Source: JAKEGK01 sp036507695 (lineage in GTDB: Bacteria > Pseudomonadota > Gammaproteobacteria > SZUA-152). From it: a stretch of DNA of 20,334 nt. Each line of letters starts with the position of its first letter. Positions within the stretch are counted from its first letter, which is position 1. The notes below the pieces were generated by a model, which was given only the letters and a program-made list of their open reading frames with translations, ran no database searches and had not been told where the DNA came from. Location: NCBI GenBank assembly GCA_036507695.1, contig DATCIR010000095.1:1-20334 (forward strand). Reading direction: 5' to 3'. Positions 1 to 8,057 of the stretch are shown here, one piece after another. Position numbers and translations under genes: made by a program.

Positions 1-3
1 TGT

Positions 4-99
4 TGTGGGCCATCCCTGGCCCACACCCTGCGGGCGCACTGCGTGGTGCGACCGGATTCGCTTCCGGCGAATCCGTCGACGGCGGCCATCCCTGGCCGC
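4..99. repeat. Cluster of four GC-rich palindromes
   Basis: Four stem-loops lie in a row: 4-25 (9-bp stem, TCCC loop), 35-50 (5-bp stem), 53-75 (9-bp stem, 5-base loop) and 82-99 (7-bp stem, TCCC loop). The first and last share the core GGCCATCCCTGGCC. The last one lies inside the 88-bp sequence that recurs inverted at the other end of the window. The layout looks like an intergenic palindromic repeat unit of the kind dispersed through many proteobacterial genomes. It could end transcription arriving from upstream, but no T-run follows any of the hairpins. Confidence 0.75.
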
Positions 100-165
100 A
101 GACGCCCCAGGCAGGCGACACCGGCGCCGCTTTAACCTATGCTGCACACGGGGTGAGTAGTTACC
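78..165 (+). repeat. Left copy of 88-bp inverted repeat
   Basis: This 88-base stretch matches the reverse complement of 20247-20334 with 6 mismatches by hand alignment (about 93%) and no gaps. It starts at GACGGCGGCC, contains a TCCC-loop hairpin (82-99), and ends sharply at GTGAGTAGTTACC facing the pilus genes. Similarity stops right after base 165. The two copies point inward and are separated by 20,081 bases. It may be a dispersed repeat or the edge of a mobilised segment; no transposase gene is present. Confidence 0.88.
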
Positions 166-673
166 TCTAATCATGGGTTTCAAACACGGAGTTACTTGGA
201 CGTTTCAGTATCGGCATCGCATTAAAGTTATTGAGAAAAGAAATAATTAATAAATATATACGAGAATCTGATTAACGGATGGCAGACCTTTTGTCCGCCC
301 CTGGTGGATGTTATCTCCCCGTAACAGCAGACCGAGCCTATATCTGCCTTGGCAGAGACAAACTGAAGAAATGTGATATTACGGCCATGGCTATCGGCAC
401 GCACAAACTAAAGCCAACCCCTCAAAGCGCTGTGCAAGAACAAAAATAGTCAATATTTCTCACTGCCCATCCTGGTTTTCCCTTATAACCAACAACTTTA
501 TGGCGAAAACTTAAGCCTTTCGGCGTTATTGCCGATAAAGAAATGCAGAACGAGAATCCGTGTGTCTTAGTGGGTTCAACAACTTAGCACATTCGGCCAA
601 TTTCTTGCCTTAAATTAATCAGCTGATTGTGCATCGTAGGAAAGTACAAACGCATACAAGGATAATTGCCAGC
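166..673. other. Non-coding leader upstream of the msh genes
   Basis: No credible gene is visible in these roughly 500 bases. The part at 220-265 is strongly AT-rich and holds the promoter-like pair annotated separately. A perfect 14-base palindrome (TCTGCCTTGGCAGA, 343-356) and an imperfect hairpin around 516-540 (CGGC, GTTATT loop, GCCG, flanked by CTTT and AAAG) could form structure in the leader RNA or serve as protein sites. An in-frame GTG at 629 lacks a ribosome binding site and is not taken as a start. I see no tRNA or recognisable riboswitch. Confidence 0.55.
231..260 (+). promoter_or_regulatory. Possible sigma-70 promoter for the msh operon
   Basis: TTGAGA at 231-236 resembles a -35 box and TATATA at 255-260 a -10 box, 18 bases apart in the most AT-rich part of the leader. 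If it is used, the 5' leader before the first gene would be about 400 bases. The match is moderate and AT-rich DNA gives such matches by chance. Confidence 0.3.
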
Positions 674-1294
674 GTGATCATCCAGCAGGTCAATTTGTTT
701 CAGCCCATCTTTCGCAAGGAACGGAAGTTACTGTCTTTTCGTGTCTTGCTGCAAGGTAGCGGAGCGGTATTCCTGTTGTTAATACTCGTGTTTGTTTGGA
801 GCTGGCGCCAGAGCTGGCAAATGGAAACCGGCCTCGCCAATTTGCACAAGCAATTGGAAGACCGTACTAGCAAAGTGGTCGAGTTAGGACAACGCCTTGC
901 CGCGATGAAAACCGGCGCTGAACCCAATAAAGAACTGATCCGGATGGAAAGAGAATTAATCGCCCGGCAGCAGGTGGTGGATGCGCTTACCCGTGTCCGC
1001 GAAACCTATACCCGCGGTGTGTCAGGTTACCTGGAAAGCTTTTCGCGCCAGGCGCCTAAAGGTGTCTGGTTAACCGGGTTTTCCCTGCAAGGAGGCGGTG
1101 AAGACATTGTTATACGTGGCAGTTCGTTAAAACCGGCTTTGGTCCCTGTTTTCATCCAACAGCTATCGGCTGAGCCCATTTTATCAGGTACACAGTTTGG
1201 CCTTTTGCAGATTCAGCGGGAAAAAAAGGAGACACAATATGTGGATTTTACCGTGTACACCGGAAGTAAACCTCCCAAAGCGGTGACGCAATGA
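674..1294 (+). CDS. MSHA biogenesis protein, PilN-like (MshI C-terminal type)
   Basis: Inner-membrane component of the pilus alignment complex. The product has a short cytoplasmic start with QVNLFQP, the kind of motif PilN proteins use to bind PilM, then one membrane segment at about residues 27-44, a coiled coil at about 47-110, and a periplasmic alpha/beta domain. This is the PilN part of the MshI system; the PilM-like part is coded at 16103-17086. I chose GTG at 674 because AAGGA lies at 658-662 (11-base spacing) and it places the QVNLFQP motif at the N-terminus; GTG at 629 would add 15 atypical residues without a binding site. The stop overlaps the mshJ start (ATGA). Family assignment is firm; the exact start is less so. 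Confidence 0.82.
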   Translation: MIIQQVNLFQPIFRKERKLLSFRVLLQGSGAVFLLLILVFVWSWRQSWQMETGLANLHKQLEDRTSKVVELGQRLAAMKTGAEPNKELIRMERELIARQQVVDALTRVRETYTRGVSGYLESFSRQAPKGVWLTGFSLQGGGEDIVIRGSSLKPALVPVFIQQLSAEPILSGTQFGLLQIQREKKETQYVDFTVYTGSKPPKAVTQ

Positions 1295-1974
1295 AAGACC
1301 ATCTCAGTCAATGGGCAGAACGGTTTGACGCCTTCTCCTTGCGGGAACGCGGACTGATTACCGCGGTAATTGTTGTACTGATGATTATTGTTTGGGACAC
1401 CATGGTATTAGCTCCGCAGGAACTTAAGCAAAAAAAGATTGTGGGTGAGATGCGCAGCCTGAACCAACAAATGGAAGATTTAAGCAACAAAGTTAAATTC
1501 ATGACAGAGAAGTTACCCGGTGGAGAAATGACGCGAGTGGAGGCGCGTATCAGCGAACTCCAGGGATTATTATCCGGTCTTGAACGTAAACAACAGGATT
1601 TAACCGTAGAATTTATTCGGCCTGAGCAGATGGCGGTAGTATTACGCGACATGTTGAACAATGAACACAAATTAACGTTAACACGGCTGGAAAGCCTGGG
1701 AGCGGAACCGTTTTTCCCGCCAGTGGAAAAAACAAACCATGAGGATTCGTTAAGTTCCGCTGAGGCGCAAGGTCCCAACATTTATAAACACGGCATGCGT
1801 GTAGTCTTTGAAGGTGACTTTAACAGTACCTTGAATTATTTGCAGTCGTTGGAATCCATGGCCTGGCGATTTTACTGGGACAACCTGGAATACCAGGTGC
1901 TGGAATATCCCATAGCGCGTGTGGTGATTACAGTGCACACACTCAGTCTTGATAAAGGATGGATCGGTGTTTAA
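1291..1974 (+). CDS. mshJ: MSHA biogenesis protein MshJ (PilO-like)
   Basis: A 227-residue inner-membrane protein equivalent to PilO. It has a short cytoplasmic tail, one membrane segment at about residues 21-41, a coiled coil at about 45-105, and a periplasmic ferredoxin-like domain. It is expected to pair with the PilN-like protein coded just upstream and connect the cytoplasmic motor to the MshK-MshL outer assembly. ATG at 1291 overlaps the upstream stop by four bases, so translation is probably coupled. Its end overlaps the mshK start. Size, topology and gene order all fit MshJ. Confidence 0.88.
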   Translation: MKDHLSQWAERFDAFSLRERGLITAVIVVLMIIVWDTMVLAPQELKQKKIVGEMRSLNQQMEDLSNKVKFMTEKLPGGEMTRVEARISELQGLLSGLERKQQDLTVEFIRPEQMAVVLRDMLNNEHKLTLTRLESLGAEPFFPPVEKTNHEDSLSSAEAQGPNIYKHGMRVVFEGDFNSTLNYLQSLESMAWRFYWDNLEYQVLEYPIARVVITVHTLSLDKGWIGV

Positions 1975-2341
1975 ACAAGTATTAATTATTGGCATTTTAA
2001 TGTTTGTAGCGGCTTCGCCGGTACATGCTGATCTTCAGGTTCGTATTGATGATCCAACTCGGCCGCCTGGTTTAGACGCACTGCCTCCAAGCACAATAAG
2101 TTCGGTGAAGGAGGCGCCACGGTGGGTATTAAGTTCGATTTTGGTATCTCCGGAGCGGCGAACGGCAGTGGTAAACGATCGTGTTGTGGCCGTAGGCGAT
2201 CGAGTCAGTGGAGCCGTAGTTATCGAAATAGAACCTGCCACGGTGCGCCTGCGATCAAACGCAGGTGACCTGACGCTGATTTTGCTTAAGAAGAACGTAA
2301 AAACGCTGTCCAAGCTGCCGAGTTCGCAGCAAGGGGATTAA
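1967..2341 (+). CDS. mshK: MSHA biogenesis protein MshK (PilP-like)
   Basis: A small exported protein (124 residues) in the position of PilP, expected to bridge the MshJ/PilN-like pair and the secretin. It has a hydrophobic signal sequence ending near SPVHA, then the DPTRPPG motif typical of MshK, and a beta-rich domain with the pattern RRTAVVNDRVVAVGDRVSG. I chose GTG at 1967 because AAGGA (1955-1959) lies seven bases upstream; TTG at 1949 is in frame but would place that binding site inside the gene. The start lies eight bases inside mshJ, and the stop overlaps the mshL ATG by one base. It has no lipobox cysteine. Confidence 0.85.
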   Translation: MFKQVLIIGILMFVAASPVHADLQVRIDDPTRPPGLDALPPSTISSVKEAPRWVLSSILVSPERRTAVVNDRVVAVGDRVSGAVVIEIEPATVRLRSNAGDLTLILLKKNVKTLSKLPSSQQGD

Positions 2342-4122
2342 TGATGAAAAAGAACATACTATTTAGTCTGGCGCCAATTGGCCTGATCCTGCCCTGTGCA
2401 CTGCTCTTGGCATCCTGTCAAACCGCTCCCTCACGCGGTGAGACAGCTGTTGCTGATATGAATAAGAGCCTGATGGAAAGCGCGCGGCAATTACCCACGG
2501 TGGTGGCCAAACCGGAAACGCCACCACTCGAAGTGACCAATGCCTTATTACCGCCGCTGAACGTAGAGCTTTCAGGTGTGGGGCAAGCGCCTGTAGAGCG
2601 GCGATTTGACATCACGGTAGACCATGCCCCTGCAAAAGCTTTTTTCATGAGTTTGGTGAAAGATACTCCTTACAATATGGTTACCCATCTATCCGTGCAG
2701 GGAGAGATCTCCTTAAGCCTTAAAAATGTCACTATCGTGGAAGTCATGGAGACTGTGCGGAATGTGTATGGTTACGAATACCGCCGTACAGCCACGGGTT
2801 TTGAGGTGCTACCCGCCAAGCTGCTTTCAAAAATCTATAAAATAGACTACTTGAATGTGAAGCGTTCCGGCATGTCACGTGTGCGTGTGAGCTCCGGTCA
2901 AGTAACCGCGGTCAAGAATAATGGCGATAGCGATGACAAGAATGACGATAAATTCCAGGGTGTTAACAAGGTTTCAGGAAGCCAGGTTAATACGCAATCT
3001 GAATCTGACTTCTGGCAAGAGCTAACGGTGGCGCTGGGCGCTATTGTCGGCAACGAGCAAGGCCGGCAGGTCGTTATTAATCCACAATCAGGCATAGTCG
3101 TGGTTCGTGCAATGCCTGGGGAGTTGCGCGCTGTTGCGGAGTACCTGGAAGCAACCCAGAATATTATGCAACGTCAAGTGATTCTAGAAGCAAAAATTCT
3201 GGAAGTAGAACTGAGTGACGGTTTCCAATCCGGCATCAATTGGGCTGCAATTGGAACCAATAGCAATGGCGACTCTATTGTCGGCGGGCAGTTTGGCGGC
3301 TCATCGATTTTCGACACCGGCTTAAGTAATCTTGCGGGTCAAACCGATGCGTTAAATCCCGCCGATCCGGCGGGTATTCGTTCTGACGTGGCTTCAGCCT
3401 TCGGTGGCATGTTTGCACTAAGCCTGAATATCGGCGATTTCACGGGTTTTATAGAATTCCTGCAAACACAGGGAGATGTGCATGTGCTTTCCAGTCCGCG
3501 CGTATCGACAATGAATAACCAGAAAGCGGTCATAAAAGTCGGCACTGATGAATTTTTTGTGACCGACGTGAATTCAACGACAAATAATTCGGCGGTCGTT
3601 ACGACCGCCACGCAGTCTGTCGATGTTGAACTGACGCCATTTTTCTCGGGCGTGGCGTTAGATGTTATACCGCAAATCAGTCTTGATGGTGTGGTAACCC
3701 TGCATGTACATCCATCGGTAAGTGAGGTCAATGAAAAAATCAAACAAATTAATGTTACGCAAACCACCCAGTTCACAATTCCGTTGGCGCTTAGCACTAT
3801 TCGTGAATCCGACAGCATCGTTCGCGCCCGTAGCGGCCAGGTTGTTGTGATTGGCGGATTGATGCAAAACCTGACCAGGGATACTACTGCCTCTGTACCG
3901 CTGTTGAGTAGCCTGCCGATTATAGGCGGACTATTCAAGCATAAGCAGCAAGTAACCCGCAAGAGCGAGTTGGTCATTCTTTTGAGGCCTATTGTCGTGG
4001 ATTACGACGAAGTTTGGTCAGGTGAATTGCGCCGTTCAACAGGCGCAATAAATGAATTGAACCAGCTAAGCCAGCAATTCAAGCAACAGCCTGAAGTAGA
4101 ATCGGGTGATTCCCAAAAATAG
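2341..4122 (+). CDS. mshL: MSHA outer-membrane secretin MshL
   Basis: Forms the outer-membrane ring through which the pilus passes. The 593-residue product begins with a lipoprotein signal whose lipobox LASC puts the lipidated cysteine at C26. A secretin N-terminal domain (about 88-158) and further N-domains (to about 275) precede the secretin core (about 300-560), which includes VLSSPRVSTMNNQKA and the signature VPLLSSLPIIGGLF near 519-532, then ELVILLRPIVV. An Asp- and Asn-rich loop (about 192-205) interrupts the N-domain region. A good ribosome binding site (AAGGGG) lies upstream, overlapping the end of mshK. A 31-base gap with its own binding site separates it from mshM. Confidence 0.95.
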   Translation: MMKKNILFSLAPIGLILPCALLLASCQTAPSRGETAVADMNKSLMESARQLPTVVAKPETPPLEVTNALLPPLNVELSGVGQAPVERRFDITVDHAPAKAFFMSLVKDTPYNMVTHLSVQGEISLSLKNVTIVEVMETVRNVYGYEYRRTATGFEVLPAKLLSKIYKIDYLNVKRSGMSRVRVSSGQVTAVKNNGDSDDKNDDKFQGVNKVSGSQVNTQSESDFWQELTVALGAIVGNEQGRQVVINPQSGIVVVRAMPGELRAVAEYLEATQNIMQRQVILEAKILEVELSDGFQSGINWAAIGTNSNGDSIVGGQFGGSSIFDTGLSNLAGQTDALNPADPAGIRSDVASAFGGMFALSLNIGDFTGFIEFLQTQGDVHVLSSPRVSTMNNQKAVIKVGTDEFFVTDVNSTTNNSAVVTTATQSVDVELTPFFSGVALDVIPQISLDGVVTLHVHPSVSEVNEKIKQINVTQTTQFTIPLALSTIRESDSIVRARSGQVVVIGGLMQNLTRDTTASVPLLSSLPIIGGLFKHKQQVTRKSELVILLRPIVVDYDEVWSGELRRSTGAINELNQLSQQFKQQPEVESGDSQK

Positions 4123-4153
4123 TTGAAAATATAAAGGAAGTGAAGGAGTCGTT

Positions 4154-5062
4154 ATGTATTTGGAACATTATGGTATGCAGGAAATGCCTTTTTCGATTAC
4201 GCCAGACACGACCTTCTTTTACAACTATGGCGGGTATCATGAGGCGCTGAATGTTCTGCTGGTTGCGCTACGCAGTGGTGAGGGTTTTATTAAAATTACC
4301 GGTGAAGTAGGTACTGGCAAAACCTTGCTGTGCCGGAAGCTGCTAAATTCGCTGGGTGATAAATATTTTACCGCCTATTTTCCAAACCCTTGTTTAACGC
4401 CGGAAGGCTTGTACATAGCGTTGGCGGAAGAGCTTGGCGTTGAGTATGCCCGCAACATGGGCCAACAACGTGTGCTTAAGCTGATCACCGATCGTTTGAT
4501 TGAACTTAACGCCGAAGCACGCCAGGTTGTATTGTTGTTGGATGAGGCGCAGTCTTTACCGGACAATAGCATGGAAGCATTGCGCCTGCTAACAAACCTT
4601 GAAACTGAAAAGAAAAAATTGTTGCACGTTGTCCTTTTTGGGCAGCCTGAACTGGATGAGCGGTTGGCGCAATCAAAATTACGGCAGCTTCGCCAACGCA
4701 TAACATTTTCCTTTAACCTGGACTCGATCGACCGGGAAGGGCTTGCGGGTTATTTGTCGCACCGGTTGTTGGTGGCGGGTTACCACGGCAAGCCGTTATT
4801 TACGCCGGACGCGCTGGACGCCCTGTATCGGGTAAGCCGCGGTGTGCCGAGGTTGATTAACATCCTGGCGCATAAAACATTGATGATCGCCTATGGCCGT
4901 GGCACCTCCAGGATTCGTAATGAGCATATACGCCTGGCGGCGGAAGACACTGAAGGTGTCATGCCGGTATCGTCCACAAAACTGATCCGCATAGGAATAG
5001 CGGTCGCGGCCGTGAGCGCTGTGGCCGCCGCGGTATTTCATGTTGGGAGCGCCGGCCTGTGA
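4154..5062 (+). CDS. mshM: MSHA biogenesis ATPase MshM (ExeA/GspA-like)
   Basis: An AAA ATPase of the ExeA family, 302 residues. The start YLEHYGMQEMPFSITPD is characteristic. Walker A is GEVGTGKT at residues 50-57 and Walker B is LLLDEAQ with D130 and E131. The C-terminus has a hydrophobic segment at about 277-297, so the ATPase is probably held at the inner membrane. ExeA relatives remodel or bind peptidoglycan to allow secretin assembly; here no peptidoglycan-binding domain follows the membrane segment, so a direct cell-wall role is not shown. ATG 4154 has GGAG five bases upstream. The stop overlaps the GTG start of mshN. Confidence 0.93.
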   Translation: MYLEHYGMQEMPFSITPDTTFFYNYGGYHEALNVLLVALRSGEGFIKITGEVGTGKTLLCRKLLNSLGDKYFTAYFPNPCLTPEGLYIALAEELGVEYARNMGQQRVLKLITDRLIELNAEARQVVLLLDEAQSLPDNSMEALRLLTNLETEKKKLLHVVLFGQPELDERLAQSKLRQLRQRITFSFNLDSIDREGLAGYLSHRLLVAGYHGKPLFTPDALDALYRVSRGVPRLINILAHKTLMIAYGRGTSRIRNEHIRLAAEDTEGVMPVSSTKLIRIGIAVAAVSAVAAAVFHVGSAGL

Positions 5063-6330
5063 GCGTTATCAACCAAATGCTACGGGATCTTGAGCAGCGC
5101 CGCGCCGTGATTGCGGAATCCCCGTTGGCGGGCGTAAGCGCTGGCCACGGCGTACTACGTTCTACGCCACCGATGAATTATGTAGTGAAGGTTTCTTTGC
5201 TGGTATTGGCGGTGCTTATCGCGTTTATTGTTGGCGGCCAGCGGTCCGGGGTGTCATATCCGGAATCACTCCCGGTAGAACCGCCAGCGGTCGCGTCAAA
5301 TACAACCGCGCCAAGCACCATTGAAACACCGCTTATAAAGCCGGCATCCGTTCTGGAGGCCGTGGTAAGCAGTCCGGATTCCCCTCGGCCTGTAAATACT
5401 CAACCGGAGGGCAAAACAATACAGGCCGAGCTAACGGCTGAATTGGATTCCGCGCCGGAAGTTTTCTCGAAGCATGACACTGATGTAGCTGAGTTATCCG
5501 CGGCAAAAGAACCCGAGCAGAGAGAGATCACCAAGCCTAAAATAGCACAGACAACACCAAAAAATATCAATGCCGCCAATATTACAGAGAAGCGCGCCAA
5601 GCATGATTCGTCGCCTATTTTACGGGCTTCGGATAATGCGCAAGTGGTGGATAAAGAATCCGCGGAGGAGGTCAAGCCTGTATCGCCTGTTGTGATGGAT
5701 AAGCGTATACATCCCCTGACTGATTATCAGCAGGCGCAACAACTTTTCCAGGAAGCCGTGTTGCAACTTGGCCGTGGTCATCAAAACCAGGCTCATAAAA
5801 GTTTGAACGCAGCTCTGTCAGTTGATCCTTCGCATTTGCGCGCCCGGGAAACACTGGCGGCCTTGTTGTTAAACTCAGGACGTGTAAGCGAATCAGGCGC
5901 GGTATTGCGTGATGGCTTGCGGATCAATCCCACTGCGGCGGGCCTGGCAAAACTTTATGGACGCATTCTCGCTGACCAAGGCGATACAGAACAGTCCATC
6001 GCCGTGCTGGAACGGGCCAGGCCGCCGGTATCCGATGACCCTGAATATCACGCTTTGATGGCGGCGTTCTACGCGCGGGCAGGTCAACATTACCAGGCAG
6101 TCCAGATTTATCAAAACGTATTGCAGGCGCGCCAAGGTGTTTCTCAATGGTGGATGGGTTTAGGTTTGTCCTTGGAGGCTGTAGGCGAGAGTGCGCAAGC
6201 ACTTACTTCCTATCAACGCGCCCAACGTTTGGGCGGTTTGCCGGCTGAAGTCAATAAATATGTGGTAGGGCGTATTCAAGCCTTGTCCCAACCGGCATCC
6301 GTTGAACCTTCCGGCGTTGATAATTATTAG
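5059..6330 (+). CDS. mshN: MSHA biogenesis TPR protein MshN
   Basis: A 423-residue bitopic membrane protein. The N-terminus SVINQMLRDLEQRR is the family hallmark. One membrane segment lies at about residues 41-60. A long Pro/Glu/Lys/Ala-rich linker (about 65-220) follows, and the C-terminal third (about 222-410) is built of TPR-like helical repeats, for example around LRARETLAALLLNSGR and SQWWMGLGLSLEAVGE. It is probably a periplasmic scaffold that works with MshM, which its start overlaps (GTGA). The exact role in this family is poorly defined. The GTG start is supported by the conserved first residues. Confidence 0.9.
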   Translation: MSVINQMLRDLEQRRAVIAESPLAGVSAGHGVLRSTPPMNYVVKVSLLVLAVLIAFIVGGQRSGVSYPESLPVEPPAVASNTTAPSTIETPLIKPASVLEAVVSSPDSPRPVNTQPEGKTIQAELTAELDSAPEVFSKHDTDVAELSAAKEPEQREITKPKIAQTTPKNINAANITEKRAKHDSSPILRASDNAQVVDKESAEEVKPVSPVVMDKRIHPLTDYQQAQQLFQEAVLQLGRGHQNQAHKSLNAALSVDPSHLRARETLAALLLNSGRVSESGAVLRDGLRINPTAAGLAKLYGRILADQGDTEQSIAVLERARPPVSDDPEYHALMAAFYARAGQHYQAVQIYQNVLQARQGVSQWWMGLGLSLEAVGESAQALTSYQRAQRLGGLPAEVNKYVVGRIQALSQPASVEPSGVDNY

Positions 6331-6339
6331 GATTAATGA

Positions 6340-8043
6340 GTGGCACGGCCAAAACGCATTAGACTGGGTGATCTTTTAGTTGAGCATAAGTTGATTTCCG
6401 AGGCTCAGCTGACGGTTGCGCTGGATGAGCAAAAAAAATCCGGGCATAAGCTCGGACGTGTGCTGGTGGAAAATGGATATGTAACTGAACACGACGTGTT
6501 GAATTTCCTGTCCCAGCAGCTGAATGTTCCGTTTGTTGATCTCAGTACGTTTGAATTTGATCCCGAGGTGGTAAAATGCCTGCCGGAAACAGTAGCGCGC
6601 CGTTATCGCGCCCTGGTCCTGCAAGAAACACCTAATGGTTTGCTGGTGGGTATGGCTGATCCGACCAATGTGTTTGCTTACGATGATCTGGTCCGCGCTG
6701 TAAAACGGGACATTGAAATCGCCTTGGTGAAAGAAAGCGATCTTATCGCCGCTATCGACAAGGTTTATCAATTCGGCGCGGAAATTCAAAACCTGGCGAC
6801 AAAAATTGACGAAGACATGGAAGAAAATGTTTTCGATCTTGGCGTGCTTAACCAAAATGTAAGTAATTCCGAAGCACCTGTGGTCAGGTTAATCATAACT
6901 GTTTTTGAAAAAGCGGTTTCCGCGAAGGCGTCTGATATCCACATTGAACCTGATGAGGCGGTTTTGCGTATCCGCCGCCGCATCGATGGCGTATTGCAGG
7001 AACAGGTTATGGATGAAAAATCCATTGCGCCGGCGCTGGTGTCACGTTTAAAACTGATGGCGGGTCTCGATATTTCAGAGCGGCGTTTGCCACAAGACGG
7101 CCGCTTTAATCTTAAACTCAAAACCAAATCGGTGGATGTGCGCTTTTCCACCATGCCGACCCAGTATGGGGAAGCAGCGGTTATGCGTTTACTGGATCAC
7201 TCCGAGGGCATGTTAGGCCTGGATCAGATTGGATTGTCACCAGAGTTAAAAACACGCTTGGAAAAAGCGATTCATCGTCCCCATGGTTTGTTGTTGGTTA
7301 CCGGCCCTACAGGTAGTGGTAAAACAACGACCTTATACGCCGCGCTAAAGGCATTGAATCAGGCGGAAAAAAAAATCATTACCGTGGAAGACCCCGTCGA
7401 GTACCGCTTGCCGCGTGTTAACCAGGTGCAAGTCAATAAAAAGATTGGCTTGGACTTTGCGCGGGTGCTGCGTTCCATATTGCGTCAAGACCCGGACATA
7501 ATCCTCGTCGGTGAGATAAGGGACCAGGAAACCGCGGATATTGCGCTGCGCGCGTCCATTACCGGTCACCTGGTTATGGCCACCTTGCACACCAATGATG
7601 CGTTGAGCACGGCATTGCGCCTGATTGATATGGGTGTGGAGGGTTTTTTAGTGGCTTCCGCCGTACATGCCATTATCGCCCAGCGATTGGTGAGACGCAT
7701 TTGTGACAAATGTTCAACGGAACATACACTGGATGCCGGGCAACAGGCATGGTTAAACAGTATGGTGGGTGAAGAACGGGCTGCGGCCATGCAATTCAAA
7801 CAGGGCGCAGGTTGTCAGGCGTGCAATAAATCAGGGTATAAAGGGCGCACAGCTATACATGAAATGCTGGATATTACCAGTGACCTTGCGGATGCCCTGC
7901 GTAACCAGGATTTTGCCGCCTTTAAAGACCGTGCTTTGGCGCAGAAACAATTTGTACCGTTGGTGGAAAGTGGTTTAGCACTGGCGGAAAAAGGTGTTAC
8001 CACGATAGACGAAGTGATTCGTATCAGTGGCTGGGTTGAGTAA
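6340..8043 (+). CDS. mshE: MSHA pilus extension ATPase MshE with c-di-GMP-binding N-terminus
   Basis: A PilB/GspE-type hexameric ATPase that powers pilin polymerisation. Residues 8-31 and 37-60 form two 24-residue MshEN motifs (RLG...L...AL..Q and KLG...L..FL..Q) separated by exactly five residues, the arrangement known to bind c-di-GMP in Vibrio cholerae MshE. The motor domain has Walker A GPTGSGKT (322-329), Walker B in DIILVGEIRD, and the His box around GHLVMATLHTND. A zinc-type four-cysteine module is present (C455, C458, C492, C495). GTG 6340 has AGGA seven bases upstream and places the MshEN motif at the usual distance from the N-terminus. At 567 residues it is a normal family length with no missing catalytic motif. 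Confidence 0.95.
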   Translation: MARPKRIRLGDLLVEHKLISEAQLTVALDEQKKSGHKLGRVLVENGYVTEHDVLNFLSQQLNVPFVDLSTFEFDPEVVKCLPETVARRYRALVLQETPNGLLVGMADPTNVFAYDDLVRAVKRDIEIALVKESDLIAAIDKVYQFGAEIQNLATKIDEDMEENVFDLGVLNQNVSNSEAPVVRLIITVFEKAVSAKASDIHIEPDEAVLRIRRRIDGVLQEQVMDEKSIAPALVSRLKLMAGLDISERRLPQDGRFNLKLKTKSVDVRFSTMPTQYGEAAVMRLLDHSEGMLGLDQIGLSPELKTRLEKAIHRPHGLLLVTGPTGSGKTTTLYAALKALNQAEKKIITVEDPVEYRLPRVNQVQVNKKIGLDFARVLRSILRQDPDIILVGEIRDQETADIALRASITGHLVMATLHTNDALSTALRLIDMGVEGFLVASAVHAIIAQRLVRRICDKCSTEHTLDAGQQAWLNSMVGEERAAAMQFKQGAGCQACNKSGYKGRTAIHEMLDITSDLADALRNQDFAAFKDRALAQKQFVPLVESGLALAEKGVTTIDEVIRISGWVE

Positions 8044-8057
8044 GGTAAAAATAACAC

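Noticed and set aside
78..165. Integron attC site, because of the GTTACC end and the inverted-repeat structure
   Set aside because: The core-site consensus GTTRRRY is not met, and there is no integrase or run of cassettes.
360..460. Possible c-di-GMP riboswitch (GEMM) in the leader, suggested by an ACGCAC...AAAGCC stretch
   Set aside because: The conserved GEMM elements do not appear in the right order, and no GGTAGC...GGGTTACC-like part follows. The resemblance is too short to support.
629..673. N-terminal extension of the PilN-like gene from GTG 629
   Set aside because: No ribosome binding site precedes it, and the added residues are unlike PilN starts. GTG 674 puts the conserved QVNLFQP motif at the N-terminus.
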